DNA of 64,000 bases from Dehalococcoidia bacterium (lineage in GTDB: Bacteria; Chloroflexota; Dehalococcoidia; DSTF01; WHTK01), in NCBI GenBank assembly GCA_009377745.1, contig WHTK01000011.1, positions 33,760-97,759 of the forward strand, given 5' to 3'. Made by a program: the position numbers and the translations under genes. Below are positions 61,437 to 64,000 of the stretch, one piece after another. The stretch's first letter is position 1. The number at the start of each line of letters is the position of its first letter. The notes beneath the pieces were generated by a model that saw nothing but the letters and a program-made list of their open reading frames with translations, searched no databases and was not told the DNA's origin.

Positions 61437-62227
61437 TTGCGGCCGAGGGGCGCTTCGGCGGGAGCGGGTTCGGCGGTGGCGCGCTGGAGTTCGTCTACCT
61501 TGGCTTCGAGGCGCTTGATGCTCTCGAGCAGGTCGTCCATCGACGCGGTCTGGCCGTTCTGTTCCGGCTGGGCGAGGAAGGCGGCGATGTTGGCCGTTAG
61601 CAGGCTGAAAAGGCTGATGCCCAGGAGCATGAGAAAGGCAGCGATGCCGCGGCCTTCGGCGGTTATCGGGTACCTATCGCCGTAGCCGACGGTGGTGATC
61701 GTGGTTATGGCCCACCAGAGGGCCTCGTCGTAGCCGTCGATGGTGCCGCCGCTGTCGCGCTCAAAAAGCATGACGAGCCCGGCGCAGGCGAGGAGCAGGA
61801 TGAGACCGATGAGGAGGATGTACTGCAGGCCGTGGCCGGCGAGCACTGCTCTGGTCGAGTGAGTGACGCGAGCGACAACCGACACCAGGCGCAGGGCCCG
61901 GAAGACACGCAAGGCCCTGGCCGAGCGGACGACTCGCAGCGGTCGCAGGAAGGGCAGCACAACGATGAGAAGGTCGAACCAGTGCTGCCTCAGGTAAGGA
62001 AGGCGCTGGGGCGAGAGGTAAGTCTTGACGCCGAGCTCCAGCGCGAAAACGCCCCAGATCGCCCAGTCGAGGACGAAGAGGGCGTCATCGAGGCCGGGCG
62101 AGAGATCGAAGAGCAAGGGTGCGAGGAGCAGGGGAACAAGCAGCGCCGAGAGCACCAGCATCGGCACTTCTGTGAAGCGCTCGACGGTCAGGTAGGCTTC
62201 CTGGCGCCGCTCCCGGGTCATCAGCAT
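61433..62227 (-). CDS. Voltage-gated-type potassium channel / ion transporter
   Basis: A 264-residue six-helix channel subunit. The voltage-sensor S4 has spaced arginines (RPLRVVRSARALRVFRALRL), the pore has the K+ filter TTITTVGYGDRYP, and a C-terminal coiled coil (SMDDLLESIKRLEAKVDELQ) should help tetramer assembly. This is the KvAP-like layout. It is convergent with proS and overlaps its stop by four bases. Confidence 0.93.
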   Translation of the reverse strand: MLMTRERRQEAYLTVERFTEVPMLVLSALLVPLLLAPLLFDLSPGLDDALFVLDWAIWGVFALELGVKTYLSPQRLPYLRQHWFDLLIVVLPFLRPLRVVRSARALRVFRALRLVSVVARVTHSTRAVLAGHGLQYILLIGLILLLACAGLVMLFERDSGGTIDGYDEALWWAITTITTVGYGDRYPITAEGRGIAAFLMLLGISLFSLLTANIAAFLAQPEQNGQTASMDDLLESIKRLEAKVDELQRATAEPAPAEAPLGRN

Positions 62228-62292
62228 GTCAGTGTCCGCAGTTTAGGCAAGCGCGCGGCCATCGTCTAGAGAAACGCCGCGGCCGGGAGTTC

Positions 62293-62685
62293 TTACTCGG
62301 GTGCGCCGCGGATGATACGGAAGCGGATGGTGTGGCCGTGGGCGGCGTAGCGGCTATTGCCATCCAGCATGCCGGTGGTGACGCCGAAGATGGAGGCATC
62401 CTCGGCCTTCTCCTCGCGTACGTGGGTGTTGGACTCGGCGATGACGCCCAGGAGGAGAAGAAATCGATCGTGAAGTCGCGAGTCTGCTCGGAGCCGGTGA
62501 GACGGCCAGAGGAGCCGTCACCGGCGCAAGCTGCTTCGATGTGGGGCAGGAGATGGGCCTCGGGCTGCTCGGCCACAGGCCGGCTCTGCCATGGCGGCGA
62601 GGAGGCGCTGGACCAGGGCAACCAGCTCAATAGCGCTACCGGCGCCGCGTCCTGTCGCGCCCTCGTCCCAGCGTTGGTTGGCCAT
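62293..62685 (-). pseudogene. Hypothetical protein with two frameshifts
   Basis: Three frames join into a sensible protein of about 130 residues: MANQRWDEGATG from ATG 62685, then PVAEQPEAHLLPHIEAAC and SEQTRDFTIDFF, then LLLGVIAESNTHVREEKAED and HGHTIRFRIIRGAPE to the stop at 62293. One break is a missing base at about 62457 (CTTCTCC where CTTCCTCC is needed); the other lies near 62590. I do not recognise the family. The clean continuity suggests that sequence errors, not decay, split it. Confidence 0.6.
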
Positions 62686-62717
62686 GGGACCAGGCTACCA
62701 CCGGGTAGCCGCTAGCG

Positions 62718-62746
62718 TTGATAAGGGCAGGGCAGGATGCTATAGT
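62718..62746 (+). promoter_or_regulatory. nusA promoter, TTGATA-17-TATAGT
   Basis: TTGATA (62718-62723) and TATAGT (62741-62746), each one or two bases from consensus, have an ideal 17-base spacer. Transcription would start near 62753, giving a leader of about 80 bases before nusA. Confidence 0.75.
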
Positions 62747-62773
62747 TAACAAGGCTTAGTTGGATTGTTAGAG

Positions 62774-62794
62774 GTGGGCTTGGCCCACTTTTTT
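62774..62794 (+). terminator. Intrinsic terminator in the nusA leader (probable attenuator)
   Basis: GTGGGC (62774-62779) and GCCCAC (62783-62788) are followed directly by TTTTTT. It lies about 25 bases after the predicted transcription start and 40 bases before the nusA start codon, so it can only affect the nusA transcript. Confidence 0.75.
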
Positions 62795-62834
62795 GTTAAC
62801 TAACGAGCAGCGACAACTGAATAAGGAGAACCAA

Positions 62835-64000
62835 GTGGCCACCGCGGTACGAGCACCGTCCACTGCCCCCAAGAACGACTTTTTGACAGCGATCACGCAG
62901 CTCGCCGCTGAGAAGAACCTCCCCAAGGAGGTCGTCTTTGAAGCGGTGGAGGCGGCGCTTGCCTCCGCCTACAAGAAAGACGCCCTCGCCAACGCCAACC
63001 TCGTTGCCAAGATCGATGGTGGCACCGGCGGCGTGCGCGTCTTCGCCCAGAAAGAGGTCGTCGAAGAAGTAGAAGACGACAAGATTCAGATCACCCTGGA
63101 AGAGGCCCGGCAAGTCTCGCCGACCACCTACGTTGGCGACATCGTCAACGTTGAGGTGTTCCCGCAGAACGCCGGACGCATCGCCGCCCAGACCGCCAAG
63201 CAGGTGGTGCTACAGCGTCTGCGCGAGGCCGAACGCGAGGTGGTGTTTGAGGAGTATTCCGGCAAGGAGGGCGACATCATCTCCGGCGTCGTCCACCGGC
63301 TGGAGGCGCGCCACGTCTTCATCGACCTGGGCAAGGCGGAAGCGGTGCTGCTGCCGGCCGAGCAGGTGCGGACGGAGCACTACCGCCCCGGCCAGCGCCT
63401 GAAGGTCTACCTGCTCGAGGTACACAAAGCGAACCGTGGGCCGCAGGTGGCGGTTTCGCGCACCCACAAGAACCTGATCAAGCGCCTGTTTGAGCTGGAG
63501 GTGCCGGAGATCTTCCGAGGCAGCGTCGAGATCAAGGCGATCGCGCGGGAGCCGGGCTTCCGCAGCAAGGTCGCGGTCTACTCGCGCCAGGAAGGCATCG
63601 ACCCGGTCGGAGCCTGCGTCGGCCTGCGCGGCATCCGCATCCAGAACATAGTCAACGAGCTCAACGGTGAGCGCATCGACGTGGTCCAGTGGGACCCGGA
63701 CCCGGCGCGCTTCGTCGCCAACGCTCTGAGCCCGGCGCAGGTGCACGCGGTGCGCATCCTGCCGGACGGCGCCACGGCCGAAGTTGTGGTCGCGGACCGG
63801 CAGCTGTCGCTGGCCATCGGTAAGGAGGGGCAGAACGCCCGCCTTGGCGCCAAGCTCACCGGCCTGCGCATCGATATCAAGAGCCTCAGTGCCGTCGAGG
63901 AAGAGTCGACTGAAGAGCCGACCCTGCAGATGACGGCCGAGCCGGACGTCAAGCGCGATACGCCGATCTGGGCTAAGATCGCCGAGCAAGAGGCCGCAGC
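62835..64000 (+). CDS. nusA: Transcription termination/antitermination factor NusA (partial, cut by window end)
   Basis: From GTG 62835 (AAGGAG upstream) 388 residues run to the window edge. The N-terminal RNA-polymerase-binding domain starts [17 protein letters not shown], the S1 domain (about 150-210) begins [20 protein letters not shown], and the KH domains include [20 protein letters not shown] and [15 protein letters not shown]. NusA controls pausing, termination and antitermination. The usual upstream rimP is missing, and a terminator-like hairpin lies in its own leader. Confidence 0.97.
   Translation, partial: MATAVRAPSTAPKNDFLTAITQLAAEKNLPKEVVFEAVEAALASAYKKDALANANLVAKIDGGTGGVRVFAQKEVVEEVEDDKIQITLEEARQVSPTTYVGDIVNVEVFPQNAGRIAAQTAKQVVLQRLREAEREVVFEEYSGKEGDIISGVVHRLEARHVFIDLGKAEAVLLPAEQVRTEHYRPGQRLKVYLLEVHKANRGPQVAVSRTHKNLIKRLFELEVPEIFRGSVEIKAIAREPGFRSKVAVYSRQEGIDPVGACVGLRGIRIQNIVNELNGERIDVVQWDPDPARFVANALSPAQVHAVRILPDGATAEVVVADRQLSLAIGKEGQNARLGAKLTGLRIDIKSLSAVEEESTEEPTLQMTAEPDVKRDTPIWAKIAEQEAA

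Overview
The window is a GC-rich bacterial chromosome segment, probably from an uncultured member of the Chloroflexota (SAR202 or other Dehalococcoidia-like lineage). That is an inference from gene content: repeated Rieske oxygenases, an F420/flavin luciferase-like oxidoreductase, EutA with cupins, a DUF4012 protein, a class F-type sortase with a SipW-type signal peptidase, and no sign of outer-membrane genes. No rRNA gene and no CRISPR array is visible. One tRNA (Pro, GGG) is present.

Layout. Positions 1-17.4 kb are an accessory, catabolism-flavoured region with mixed codon use: a PEP-mutase-like lyase, a luciferase-like oxidoreductase, two Rieske oxygenases, a VOC protein, a class II aldolase, a sulfite-oxidase-like molybdoenzyme, DinB, glutaredoxin, MerR, a cysteine-synthase-like enzyme, a methyltransferase, an NMT1-type binding protein, decayed transposase and LuxR pieces and an XRE regulator. 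It ends where comM is cut off inside its ATPase domain. From 18.5 to 28.7 kb lie a Tat-exported peptide-type binding lipoprotein, a minus-strand envelope group (metallopeptidase-like, membrane protein, glycosyltransferase, DUF983), an aldolase, an MFS exporter, a phosphodiesterase-like enzyme and a lone receiver domain. From 28.9 to 34.7 kb is a self-contained surface-fibre locus: TasA-like protein, FPTTG-anchored acidic protein, SipW-type signal peptidase, 847-aa adhesin with tandem repeats and RTX motifs, and a sortase. From 34.8 to 43.1 kb four cupin proteins, an orphan EutA and a third Rieske oxygenase follow. From 43.3 to 64 kb are mostly cell-envelope and housekeeping genes: bactofilin, phosphatase, DUF4012, PBP1A, DsbA, an AlkA-like glycosylase, tRNA-Pro, MFS, SelW-like, a lipoprotein peptidase, a damaged toxin-antitoxin operon, an isomerase, proS, a K+ channel and the start of nusA.

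How it fits together. The surface locus carries its own processing (signal peptidase), anchoring (sortase) and substrates. The three Rieske oxygenases resemble one another and have no dedicated ferredoxin or reductase here. The cupin group looks like serial tandem duplication with shared promoter elements.

Two cross-cutting observations matter to any reader. First, at least five genes carry single-base indels, most in short homopolymer runs, including a compensated pair inside a glutaredoxin; uncorrected sequencing error is the likeliest cause, so these genes may be intact in the organism. Second, several genes have a good -10 box only 6-12 bases before the start codon and no Shine-Dalgarno, which suggests leaderless mRNAs.
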